A DNA stretch of 64,000 nt from JARIHC01 sp035546975 (GTDB lineage Bacteria; Patescibacteriota; Saccharimonadia; Saccharimonadales; UBA4665). The translations under genes and the position numbers were made by a program. This document shows positions 42,341 to 49,792 of this stretch, piece after piece. The stretch spans positions 32,537 to 96,536 of the forward strand of contig DASZVS010000013.1 of the NCBI GenBank assembly GCA_035546975.1, in the 5' to 3' direction. Within the stretch, counting starts at the first letter, position 1. Every line of letters starts with the position of its first letter. A model generated the notes under the pieces. The model made no database searches, had not been told where the DNA came from, and saw only the letters and a list, made by a program, of their open reading frames with translations.

Positions 42341-43158
42341 TACCCGACGGCGCAATCATGCACAAGTTTTACCAAATCGGCAGGGATGGGCTCATCTGGA
42401 TTTTGCGGCGGCAGCGGCATGTCGAAGCTGCGTCTGAGCCGTTCTATATGGACACTGTTGGTGTGCTCAGTCATAGGTATACCTGCCGCATCAAACATAA
42501 CGAATTGGGCAAAGTACCCTCTTAGTTCCCGGTATGCTTGAAAACTATGCATATCCCGTGGCGGGCGTTCAAGCGCTTCCGCGTCTGAGGCATGTGTATA
42601 TTCATGGCTCGCCATTCCGGGTATTTGTATAATCGGCGCCATCATCCCGACAAATATGATAGGCCGGATGGAAAAATACGGCGAATGGTCTTTTTGCGGC
42701 CTCGTACTAATTAAAACGGTATGCGCCGGAGAATTACGCCATAGCTCGGGCTTATAGGTTTTTTCTTCCTGGTATATGCTGTTTTGGGATAGGGCTAAGA
42801 ACTCCTCTGTAGATACATGGGGATGAGGGTGTTCTACCGCATACTGTTCCATCTTTTGGCGGCGACGCGGCGTAGGCGCAAACATATTAAAAGAAAGTCC
42901 GAGCGTTCTCCCTAATTCCGTGTCTAGTAGCGGAACGATCGCAACTCCATTGGAATCCCTGTAGTCCCTCGGCAATGAAATCTTGCCGCGTTTCATATTG
43001 GGCAAGAACGCTTCGTCGTTCATTTGCGCCAGATCAACGCCCAGTGCACCAAGCCTTTCAGCAGTTTCAGGATCCGCCAAAGCCTCGCCTGTTTTTTCTA
43101 TAATGACATCAAAGGCATGCATACGCTCGATCTGAGCCGGCGTTCTCATTCCAAACAT
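42340..43158 (-). CDS. Hypothetical protein with HExxH-like motif
   Basis: 272 residues. The only recognisable signature is ASHEYTHASD, which fits the zincin HExxH pattern and suggests a zinc metallopeptidase-like protein or a relic of one. Flanking sequence (PIIQIPGM before it, LERPPRDMHSFQAYRELRG after it) does not let me name a family. No signal peptide is present. TATAAT on the minus strand (43174-43169) lies 10 bases before the ATG. Confidence 0.6.
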   Translation of the reverse strand: MFGMRTPAQIERMHAFDVIIEKTGEALADPETAERLGALGVDLAQMNDEAFLPNMKRGKISLPRDYRDSNGVAIVPLLDTELGRTLGLSFNMFAPTPRRRQKMEQYAVEHPHPHVSTEEFLALSQNSIYQEEKTYKPELWRNSPAHTVLISTRPQKDHSPYFSIRPIIFVGMMAPIIQIPGMASHEYTHASDAEALERPPRDMHSFQAYRELRGYFAQFVMFDAAGIPMTEHTNSVHIERLRRSFDMPLPPQNPDEPIPADLVKLVHDCAVG

Positions 43159-43228
43159 AATGAAGTATATTATACCTTAAAATATGTACTTTTGCAATTT
43201 ATACTACTGTTTAGCCCACGCCGCAATA

Positions 43229-43837
43229 CTAATCAAACGAACCGGTTTTGATATCGCCTGCCCGTTTATAATTGGCAAAGATGACACCTTTTGGCGTAGT
43301 TTTGGATTCTGTTAGCTCAAACGCCGCCGGAATCGTTCCTTCTGCAAATAAACGCTTCCCATTGCCGAGCGTTACTGGAAAGATCTTGAGCCATAGCTCA
43401 TCAACAAGGTCATTCTTAAGCAGTGTCTGAATCAAGTTGCCGCTACCATGTACTTGCAGCATCGGCCCATCCCCTTGCTTCAGTTCTTTCAACTTCTGGG
43501 CTACATCTCCCTCGACCAGTACGGAATTTTCCCAGTCCAGCCCCGGCTTACCATGCGAAACGACATATTTCGTCGCCTTATTAAAAGGCGCCGCTACCGG
43601 ATGTGCCGGGTCCTGTTTCGGCCAATAGCCCGCGAATATGTCATACGTCTTTCGGCCGAGCAGCAGGTCGAATGACATGCTCATTTGCTCGCCCATTATA
43701 TTGCCTGAAAATTCATCGGAATACGGCACGGCCCAGCCGCCATACTGAAAATCGCCGGAAGTGTCTTCTTCCTGTCCGCCCGGCGCCTGCATGACGCCAT
43801 CGAGACTAATAAATGAAAGCACGACAATTTTCCTCAT
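43229..43837 (-). CDS. Dihydrofolate reductase/RibD C-terminal-like protein
   Basis: 202 residues. VVLSFISLDGVMQAPGG and DLLLGRKTYDIFAGYWP, then VHGSGNLIQTLLKNDLVDELWLKIFPVTLGNGKRLFAEG, are standard for the RibD_C/YyaP family. The true substrate may be a pteridine or pyrimidine-like compound. I use the ATG at 43837; the open frame continues to 43900 without a better site. Confidence 0.88.
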   Translation of the reverse strand: MRKIVVLSFISLDGVMQAPGGQEEDTSGDFQYGGWAVPYSDEFSGNIMGEQMSMSFDLLLGRKTYDIFAGYWPKQDPAHPVAAPFNKATKYVVSHGKPGLDWENSVLVEGDVAQKLKELKQGDGPMLQVHGSGNLIQTLLKNDLVDELWLKIFPVTLGNGKRLFAEGTIPAAFELTESKTTPKGVIFANYKRAGDIKTGSFD

Positions 43838-43937
43838 GCTTTTATGGTAACAAATCCAGTCCCGTTTGGCGCGGCACCAGCTAAAGTCTTTCTTTTTCAC
43901 CCCTGTTCTGATAGAATTGGTACGTTCGGAAAAGCCA

Positions 43938-44014
<77 letters not shown>

Positions 44015-44043
44015 TTTTCTGGTAAAATGGTATGGCCGAATAC

Positions 44044-44119
44044 GGCTCTTTAGCTCAGTTGGTAGAGCAGAGGCCTGAAGAGCCTTGTGTCCCCAGTTCG
44101 AGTCTGGGAGGAGCCACCA
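44044..44119 (+). tRNA. tRNA-Phe (anticodon GAA)
   Basis: The acceptor starts GGCTCTT and ends GGAGCC before ACCA; the anticodon loop CTGAAGA gives GAA. The CCA end is encoded. It is 76 bases long, 29 bases after tRNA-Ala. Confidence 0.9.
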
Positions 44120-44157
44120 AACTTACATTAGATCGAGTAACTTCGAAGGTTTGGCGA

Positions 44158-44234
44158 GCGGGTGTAGCTCAGTTGTTTAGAGCGCTTCCTTGCCAAGGAA
44201 GAGGCCACGGGTTAGAGTCCCGTCACCCGCACCA
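44158..44234 (+). tRNA. tRNA-Gly (anticodon GCC)
   Basis: GCGGGTG pairs with CACCCGC, then discriminator A and encoded CCA. The anticodon arm is CTTCC-TTGCCAA-GGAAG, anticodon GCC. Length 77. It ends the tRNA cluster; the accessory region begins right after its terminator. Confidence 0.92.
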
Positions 44235-44247
44235 AAATGACACTCAG

Positions 44248-44274
44248 AAAAGCTCCCTTGTTCGGGAGCTTTTT
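44248..44274 (+). terminator. Terminator after the tRNA cluster
   Basis: AAAAGCTCCC (44248-44257), a 6-base loop and GGGAGCTTTT (44264-44273) with one more T form a classic rho-independent terminator for the tRNA-Ala/Phe/Gly transcript. The next 230 bases up to the DUF6527 gene hold nothing I can name. Confidence 0.85.
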
Positions 44275-44507
44275 GTTTATTGATCGGTGGCACGGTTTCA
44301 ACTTAAGTCCGGCGAAGCCGACCTCACGAGACAGATTGAGCCATTTTACAGATTGAAATGGCAGTTATAACTTATTAGATCTGAGAGTGCCTGGACATAT
44401 TGTTGCTAAAATCTTATTTCTAAGCTTTTGATGCACAGTAGTGATGTTTCAGCAGTAAGTAAATGAACAGGTTAGCCGACGGATCTGCGGATTTGCCATC
44501 AAAACTC

Positions 44508-44936
44508 TCAGCGTAACTTGCCAGATATCCAGCGCAAAATGCGGTTGAATACTGATAGCTTGTTATCCTGCTGTTCAGATTGGGCAATACTGTGACGAAT
44601 GTTTGCAGCACGAGCTTCACGCGTCGCCATAATAGCTTTTTTAGAGAATTGCTTATCCCATACAATCCTACTGTTCCTGATCCAGTAGTGGGACTGGCAA
44701 GCAAAGCTCCAATTACCTACTGAAGGGGTGAGTGATACGGTATCATCTTGGGATTTCAGCTGCCATTGCTGTGGCGATAGTGGTGTCACGACTTCCTGAC
44801 CGCATCCGCACATACACAGGTGTACCGCTGTGGAGTACGGAGTGGAGATGTAGAGCACACCGTCTTCAAGTACATCCGGTATGTACTCAACAAACTCGTG
44901 TCGAAGCAGTCGATCCCTAGTCACATTAGTCGCCAT
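44508..44936 (-). CDS. DUF6527-like protein, third gene of the Ubl operon
   Basis: 142 residues. YIPDVLEDGVLYISTPYSTAVHLCMCGCGQEVVTPLSP followed by VSLTPSVGNWSFACQSHYWI matches DUF6527, which co-occurs with multiubiquitin and ThiF genes. Cys41, Cys43, Cys45, Cys80 and His83 could bind zinc in a small treble-clef-like site. It may be a transfer or substrate-recruiting factor. The C-terminal helix region is basic. Its start overlaps the ThiF stop by 11 bases. Confidence 0.75.
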   Translation of the reverse strand: MATNVTRDRLLRHEFVEYIPDVLEDGVLYISTPYSTAVHLCMCGCGQEVVTPLSPQQWQLKSQDDTVSLTPSVGNWSFACQSHYWIRNSRIVWDKQFSKKAIMATREARAANIRHSIAQSEQQDNKLSVFNRILRWISGKLR

Positions 44937-46107
44937 TAATCATAGTATTGCCGCCTACAACGTAGTCCGAGTGATTTTCGCTATCGGTGTCTTGGTAAAA
45001 GTTAAACATCTTCTTCCATTTAATCACAGCAAGCGCTGCGTTAAGGGCGTTGAGGTCTGCAATCTGGATATTGCTTCTGTACTCATTTTCGGCATTACCG
45101 CCCGATAGTGGCATATGTTTAGCAGCGCGTTCACGATTACTCTCCGTACTGGTCGTGACACGGACGATGCCGCCCAGAACCCCGTCTTGCTCATACAAGC
45201 CCATGCCTACATCCACGAAAGGCACTCCGTACTCTGCAAGTCTTTCTGTGATCAACTTCCTGGCATCGGCGTCGTCAACGGAGACAAAAACGAATTTCAT
45301 ACTACGAAGCTCTTCAGTGTTCTCTTCTGACAAGAAGCATGGATGCTGCTTGATGCCTCCGTGCATTCGACCGTATATACCACCAAGGTATTCAACCTTG
45401 AGTGGCGCGCCGTCTAAAGTTCCGCCCGCAGGTGCTCCAGGAGCACGAAATGCGTTATGCTGGCTAAAACGGTCACCATCATAAAGGTGAATCTCCTTAA
45501 CGGGCGACTTGGCTACAAGATCTAAAATGTACGACCCCGTGCCACCAAGCCCCACGATCGCTACCGGCCCAGCTTGTTCAAGCTTATCTGCCAGAGGCTG
45601 TATACCGGCGCGGGCAGATGCCGTGTCACGATAGATAAAAATCGAGCCGTCCTCTTCACTGACTGGCAAGTGCCGATACGTTCGAGCCGTAGCCTGTGGA
45701 TCGACTGCTAAGGCATGCTTTGAGACGAAGTCGACATAAGTCGTGACCTTATGATGAAAGTCGCGATATCTGTTACCCTCCCACATAGGCTTACGTGAGA
45801 ACACAAACTCATGTGAAAGATCATGCGTAATTTGTTGATGACCCGTTCCGGCCACAATCTTGAGTTCAACACCGTCTTGACCATAAGGCTTCTCACCATC
45901 AAACATCATCGTATGGTCGGTTGGCTGAGCCGTCTTATCGTTCTCAAGTACAAGCGGACACATCAGCGTGCCATGTTTGACCACCCCATCTACCGTAAGG
46001 TAAGGAACATGACTGATGACCAAATGGTTAGCCACGATATCCAGCTCATAGCCCTCATCCTGCAGCTTAGTCAGGTCTTCGCTACGAGAGATCAGTAGGC
46101 GTGACAT
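44926..46107 (-). CDS. ThiF/E1-like activating enzyme with N-terminal DUF6791 region
   Basis: 393 residues. An N-terminal DUF6791-like part (about 1-170) precedes the E1 adenylation fold: G186-LGGTGS (nucleotide loop), LYDGDRF with D210 and D212, N218 and FVFVSVDDADAR. It should activate the upstream Ubl C-terminus with ATP. The only cysteines are C50 and C257. None lies after the nucleotide-binding crossover, where thioester-forming E1 enzymes carry one. Its start overlaps the Ubl stop by 26 bases. Confidence 0.82.
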   Translation of the reverse strand: MSRLLISRSEDLTKLQDEGYELDIVANHLVISHVPYLTVDGVVKHGTLMCPLVLENDKTAQPTDHTMMFDGEKPYGQDGVELKIVAGTGHQQITHDLSHEFVFSRKPMWEGNRYRDFHHKVTTYVDFVSKHALAVDPQATARTYRHLPVSEEDGSIFIYRDTASARAGIQPLADKLEQAGPVAIVGLGGTGSYILDLVAKSPVKEIHLYDGDRFSQHNAFRAPGAPAGGTLDGAPLKVEYLGGIYGRMHGGIKQHPCFLSEENTEELRSMKFVFVSVDDADARKLITERLAEYGVPFVDVGMGLYEQDGVLGGIVRVTTSTESNRERAAKHMPLSGGNAENEYRSNIQIADLNALNAALAVIKWKKMFNFYQDTDSENHSDYVVGGNTMINGD

Positions 46108-46333
46108 CGAAAATCATCCCGTCAACAACTTTTACGCGCTCACCGGCTTCGAGCGTTCCTTGCGGCTTCTTGTGATCACCGTGGCGGTAGGTCACTTCGT
46201 ATTTGACGTCCTGACCAGTTGGCGGGTTCGGAAATGCAAGATTTACGACCTCTTCAAACGAGATTTTCTGGTTGGGCCACTCGTGTTTACGGCCATTAAC
46301 TTTGATTGTGTCGGTGTTCGGCTGTGGAGCCAT
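46082..46333 (-). CDS. Multiubiquitin-domain ubiquitin-like protein
   Basis: 83 residues. KVNGRKHEWPNQKISFEEVVNLAF then YEVTYRHGD, GTLEAGERVKVVDGMIFDVTPTD is the multiubiquitin (PF14452-type) beta-grasp pattern in a single copy. The chain ends in D-L-S, not Gly-Gly, so a different C-terminal chemistry is likely. It is first in the operon. The ATG at 46333 has GAGAGGG 8 bases upstream. Function follows from the operon: covalent conjugation to targets, perhaps in stress or phage response. Confidence 0.8.
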   Translation of the reverse strand: MAPQPNTDTIKVNGRKHEWPNQKISFEEVVNLAFPNPPTGQDVKYEVTYRHGDHKKPQGTLEAGERVKVVDGMIFDVTPTDLS

Positions 46334-46408
46334 AATTTTACCCTCTCTCAAGTTTAATTATTAAGCTTTTGTGCCCGAATTTCTTTCGGTTTCACATCAA
46401 CTTTTTCA

Positions 46409-46438
46409 AGAATAGCAAGCAAATGCGTAGGGTGTCAA
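46409..46438 (-). promoter_or_regulatory. Promoter of the Ubl operon
   Basis: On the minus strand TTGACA (46438-46433) and TATTCT (46414-46409) are 18 bases apart. The leader would be about 70 bases and carries the Ubl ribosome site. It is back-to-back with the regulator's promoter, which contains the palindrome nearby, so one bound repressor could affect both. Confidence 0.65.
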
Positions 46439-46442
46439 TAGA

Positions 46443-46490
46443 TTTTGTAAATTGCACATCTAAGATGTTCGTGGTAAGCTTTTTGTAAAT
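46443..46490 (+). promoter_or_regulatory. Promoter and operator of the LexA-like regulator
   Basis: TTGCAC (46452-46457) and TAAGCT (46475-46480) are 17 bases apart. Between them is the 13-base palindrome ACATCTAAGATGT (46456-46468). TTTTGTAAAT occurs at 46443-46452 and again at 46481-46490, over the start codon. These are candidate self-regulator sites. The ATG is 8 bases after the -10 box, so the mRNA is near-leaderless. Confidence 0.6.
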
Positions 46491-47133
46491 GACTGATACT
46501 CGAACTCGGTTGCTCCAACTCGCGCAACTTCAAGACATATCTGGCATGGGTCTCAGGGAGCTTGCAAGGAAGTTGGATGTAAACAATCCACAGACTATTA
46601 AATATCACCTGCAGAAACTGCACGATGCTGGACTGCTTAATTTTGCCGAGCGGCCATCCGTTCAAATCCAAAAAAGCCAACTAGGCACTTCAGATCTCAT
46701 CAGAATACCCATAAGAGGCTCAGTAAGTGCCGGGCCTGCGACTCAATTGGCATCAGACGAAGTTACTGGCTATCTGCGAATATCCTCGGCACTTCTTAAG
46801 TCCCGTAACTACAAAGATCTTTACGCACTAAAGGTTGTAGGCACCTCCATGAATCGGGCAAACATTGACGGTAAGCCTATCAATGACGGCGACTACGCAA
46901 TCGTTGATGGATCTAAGCGCAGTCCAAGAAACAATGATTACGTAGTTGCTGTCGTTGATGACTTGGCCAATCTAAAGCGCTTCTTCTTAGATAAAGAGAA
47001 TGAGCAGGTTGTACTGCTGTCTGAATCCTCCGAAGATTATTCGCCTATCTTTGTACATCCTCAAGACAATAATGAAAGACTTATTAACGGCACAGTTGTC
47101 CAGGTATTAAAGCAGCCTGCATTCGCAGTTTAA
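46489..47133 (+). CDS. LexA-like S24 self-cleaving repressor
   Basis: 214 residues. The N-terminal winged helix (LRELARKLDVNNPQTIKYHLQKLHDAGLL, about 20-50) resembles the LexA DNA-binding domain. The peptidase-S24 domain has Ser120 in VVGTSM and Lys163 in NLKRFF, and a candidate cleavage bond Ala81-Gly82 in GSVSAGPA. It probably represses itself and the divergent Ubl operon until DNA damage or RecA triggers autocleavage. It is not the housekeeping LexA by context. Confidence 0.82.
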   Translation: MTDTRTRLLQLAQLQDISGMGLRELARKLDVNNPQTIKYHLQKLHDAGLLNFAERPSVQIQKSQLGTSDLIRIPIRGSVSAGPATQLASDEVTGYLRISSALLKSRNYKDLYALKVVGTSMNRANIDGKPINDGDYAIVDGSKRSPRNNDYVVAVVDDLANLKRFFLDKENEQVVLLSESSEDYSPIFVHPQDNNERLINGTVVQVLKQPAFAV

Positions 47134-47202
47134 TTGACCTATACCTGCGATTCCAGTAGGGTTTTAATTTCAGCAATGGTGCTGCACCAATTTGTATTTT
47201 TG

Positions 47203-47220
47203 AAGCCCTGCGGGGCTTTT
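47203..47220 (+). terminator. Terminator after the LexA-like gene
   Basis: AAGCCC (47203-47208), loop TGCG, then GGGCTT (47213-47218) followed by a run of T. A compact rho-independent terminator that ends the repressor transcript. Confidence 0.75.
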
Positions 47221-47224
47221 TTTG

Positions 47225-47253
47225 TTGTAATTTACTTCTTTCTTACTTATGCT
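47225..47253 (+). promoter_or_regulatory. Promoter of pilin-like gene 1
   Basis: TTGTAA (47225-47230) and TATGCT (47248-47253), 17 bases apart, with TAAA directly after. The promoter of the second pilin-like gene at 49003-49031 has the same boxes, spacing and trailing bases, so the two genes appear to be co-regulated or duplicated. Confidence 0.6.
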
Positions 47254-47262
47254 TAAATCGTT

Positions 47263-47886
47263 ATGGTCAAGTTATCTGAAAACCAAAATGGATTTAGTGT
47301 TATAGAGGTCACTCTAATACTTGTAATAGTTGCTCTCATAAGTACAGTAGGCATCTTAGTCTATAGGCATGAGAATAAGGCTAAACCTACCTTAGCAACC
47401 AATCAATCAAGCGATAGCTTAAGTACCAGCGGCTGGAAGCCGTATCGCAGCCAGGCGGGTGATTTCAGTATCTTATTTCCTCCATCTTCTGCCCCGCAGA
47501 CCATACCACCAACCAACCTGACCTATAATGGTATGAACTGTAAAGCAAACGAAGCTTATTATCATCCACCTACCGGCACTGTTTATGAAGTTGCCGAGAT
47601 AATATGTCCAGCTAGCTCTCTTCTGCCCAGTGCCGCTTCTCTTTTGCAACACTGGGGGAGTTTTTACCAAAATGTTCGGCTCATTTCATTACACAGCACT
47701 ACCGTTAGGGGCAAAACGGCCGAGACCTATGGCCTTACTGGCACTCTCAATGATTCAGCATTCTATATATCAGGTGAAGCACTAGTGTCAGGGAATATCA
47801 GCTACGACATCAATGTACAGCACCCAGGCAATTCAAAAGCCCCGAACACTCAGCAGTTTCTTAATAGTTTTAAGCTAGTAAATTAA
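47263..47886 (+). CDS. Type IV pilin/pseudopilin-like protein 1
   Basis: 207 residues. The N-terminus (NQNGFSVIEVTLILVIVALISTVGILVY) has the prepilin peptidase site after Gly, Phe at +1, Glu at +5 and a long hydrophobic helix. The globular domain has cysteines that may pair. Saccharibacteria use type IV pili for contact with host cells. The ATG lies 9 bases after TATGCT, with no Shine-Dalgarno. Confidence 0.78.
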   Translation: MVKLSENQNGFSVIEVTLILVIVALISTVGILVYRHENKAKPTLATNQSSDSLSTSGWKPYRSQAGDFSILFPPSSAPQTIPPTNLTYNGMNCKANEAYYHPPTGTVYEVAEIICPASSLLPSAASLLQHWGSFYQNVRLISLHSTTVRGKTAETYGLTGTLNDSAFYISGEALVSGNISYDINVQHPGNSKAPNTQQFLNSFKLVN

Positions 47887-47939
47887 ATTATATTTTTGAA
47901 TTCATCACTCAATAAGCCTTCGTGTAGAATACAGCCCCA

Positions 47940-48000
47940 GCCATTAAACAGCCAATAAATCACTCCGCAGTCCGATCGTGTCCACCAGCTCAGCAAACGC
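47940..48000. repeat. Degenerate repeat copy A downstream of pilin-like gene 1
   Basis: The stretch from about 47948 (GCCAATAAATCACTCCGCAG...CAGCTCAGCAAA) is similar to a stretch at about 49739-49786 downstream of pilin-like gene 2. On the minus strand here the frame reads TEPQIDVAFAELVDTIGLRS, a stop-ended coding-like tail, but the other copy has no matching open frame. It looks like a shared remnant. The rest of 47887-48129 shows no gene apart from the promoter of the next gene. Confidence 0.5.
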
Positions 48001-48129
48001 CACATCGATCTGTGGTTCAGTAGCCTGAGCTGTTAGCAGGCCCGCGAGCGTGTTGCACCAAATGGGAATTATTGAGCACTTCGATGCTCTTTTTCATTTA
48101 GGACCTGGTGATTCTGATATGATAAACCA

Positions 48130-48984
48130 ATGGGCGAGCGAATTTTCCTCACTGGTTCAACCAGCTATCTTGGCACGAAGTTTATAGAGATGTACGGTTC
48201 GCAATTTGATATTCTAGGCGTTTCACGAAGTGATAAAGATAACCCGCTGGACTTACTAGATTTTGACGAGGTCGAGCGATTATTCGTAGGCTTTAAGCCC
48301 GACGTCGTTATGCACCTCGCGGCTGATCTAGGGCGGGACAGCACAACTAGTACAGAAATTACCGAGACGAACCCCGCAATAACAAGGCATCTTGTAAGCT
48401 TAGCTAAGACAGCGATGACGCCTTTTATCTTTACGAGTACTGAAGCGGTGTATGGTGGCAAAGAAACAACTGGCGGCTACGCGGAGACTGATGAGTATAA
48501 ACCACGCAGTCCTTATGGTGCCTCAAAAGTGGCTTCGGAACGGTTACTTATAGCATCTGGTTTGCCATACCTTATTACCAGAGGGCATAGGCACGTTGGT
48601 ATTAGTAAAAACTTTAATAAGCCGAAGCAATTTCCCGACACGCTTAAGGAGATAAACGGCGGGCAAACGGTTCATGTAGACTCACAGAAAATCTTCACCC
48701 CAGTTTTGATTAATAACGCCTGTGACATATTCGCCCATTACATTGCGAACGATACCGATAAGCAACTCATCATGAACATCGGCGTCGATAAACCTACTAC
48801 CTACTACGATTTCATGCTAGACGTTGCCAAGGAGCTCGGAATTGACGGGGCATTAGTACAACCAGACGGCAATGAAGCCGGCTGGCCTCAAAATAGCTCA
48901 TTATCCATGCGGCGACTGCAAGAACTTAGTTATCCAAGCGTTGGATATGATGAGATGCTGACTACGATTAAAGACGAAGTATAA
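48130..48984 (+). CDS. NAD-dependent epimerase/RmlD-like sugar reductase
   Basis: 284 residues. FLTGSTSYLGTKF (nucleotide site), VVMHLAADLGRDS, FTSTEAVYGG and the catalytic SPYGASK (Tyr-x3-Lys) match the extended SDR/RmlD group that makes dTDP- or UDP-sugars. It may supply a surface sugar. TATGAT (48118-48123) ends exactly 6 bases before the ATG, leaderless. It is placed between two pilin-like genes. Confidence 0.85.
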   Translation: MGERIFLTGSTSYLGTKFIEMYGSQFDILGVSRSDKDNPLDLLDFDEVERLFVGFKPDVVMHLAADLGRDSTTSTEITETNPAITRHLVSLAKTAMTPFIFTSTEAVYGGKETTGGYAETDEYKPRSPYGASKVASERLLIASGLPYLITRGHRHVGISKNFNKPKQFPDTLKEINGGQTVHVDSQKIFTPVLINNACDIFAHYIANDTDKQLIMNIGVDKPTTYYDFMLDVAKELGIDGALVQPDGNEAGWPQNSSLSMRRLQELSYPSVGYDEMLTTIKDEV

Positions 48985-49002
48985 AAAGAACCTAGGGTTC
49001 TG

Positions 49003-49031
49003 TTGTAATTTCCTATCTTATTACTTATGCT
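49003..49031 (+). promoter_or_regulatory. Promoter of pilin-like gene 2
   Basis: TTGTAA (49003-49008) and TATGCT (49026-49031), 17 bases apart, again followed by TAAA. It is nearly the same as the pilin-like gene 1 promoter. The gene's ATG is 9 bases after the -10 box. Confidence 0.6.
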
Positions 49032-49040
49032 TAAAGACAA

Positions 49041-49700
49041 ATGAACAAAATAGCAAAAAATGAAAAAGGTTTCAGCATAGTAGAAGGCCTAGTAGTCATT
49101 GCTGTAGTTGTGGCTATTAGCCTGGTTGGATATTTAGTCTGGCACGCACACCACAAAAAAAGTCCAGCAAAGGCTACTACGAAGACTACGTCTACTACCG
49201 CGGCGGTTCATCCTGTCTCCAGCCAGGCTAATCAGTATTTACCAGTTAAAGAATGGGGCGTGCGGATACCCCTGCCTAGCGATGTAAATATGGCGGATAT
49301 TTATTATACTTACTATCCGCAAACCGGCACTGATTTTGCCGGCCAGTCTTATATTAGTATTGGATCGCATCAGATTGATGCTATTAAGACAGACTGCACC
49401 GTACACGATAGCAATATCCCTAACCAGTCGCCATTCGGATATATTTACCGGGTTACTCCAACGGTTTACCAGCAGACAAATCAATCGGGCCAAGATATTT
49501 ATGGCACATTATTCGACTCCTATTATTATGTTTGGCAGCCAACGGAAGGAGAATGTTATCAGAATGATGGCAGCTATGACAGCCAAACAACAGCCACCCT
49601 CAAAAAGCTGACCGACAACGGGACGAAAAGTCTGGATAACTTCTCTGGCGGGGGCATGGACGAATTACTCAAAAATATCCAGGCCGTTTCAAAACCCTGA
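49041..49700 (+). CDS. Type IV pilin/pseudopilin-like protein 2
   Basis: 219 residues. The prepilin N-terminus is NEKGFSIVEGLVVIAVVVAISLVGYLVW with Glu at +5, followed by a Lys/Thr-rich linker and a Tyr-rich globular part (IYYTYYPQTGTDFAGQ). It is only loosely similar to pilin-like protein 1 beyond the N-terminus, so the two genes share promoter and architecture more than sequence. A degenerate repeat follows it. Confidence 0.75.
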   Translation: MNKIAKNEKGFSIVEGLVVIAVVVAISLVGYLVWHAHHKKSPAKATTKTTSTTAAVHPVSSQANQYLPVKEWGVRIPLPSDVNMADIYYTYYPQTGTDFAGQSYISIGSHQIDAIKTDCTVHDSNIPNQSPFGYIYRVTPTVYQQTNQSGQDIYGTLFDSYYYVWQPTEGECYQNDGSYDSQTTATLKKLTDNGTKSLDNFSGGGMDELLKNIQAVSKP

Positions 49701-49792
49701 TACTGATAGCGGATAGTTTTCGATAAATTTGTTGAGCGGCCAATAAATCGCCACGTAGTCAAAGCGCTGTCACAGCTCGGCAAATTTAAAAT
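49701..49792. repeat. Degenerate repeat copy B downstream of pilin-like gene 2
   Basis: GGCCAATAAATCGCCACGTAGTC and CAGCTCGGCAAA within 49738-49790 match the copy at about 47948-48000 at most positions. It lies just before the convergent corA stop. Similarity was judged by eye; no open frame is conserved. Confidence 0.5.

Noticed and set aside
44420..44704. 94-codon minus-strand frame overlapping the DUF6527 gene
   Set aside because: It lies largely within the recognised DUF6527 gene in another frame and has no family match.
47950..48070. A gene fragment (minus strand, ending FAELVDTIGLRSDLLAV) as a real coding gene
   Set aside because: The frame is short and starts after a stop codon, and the matching copy at 49738-49790 has an internal stop. 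Reported only as a degenerate repeat.
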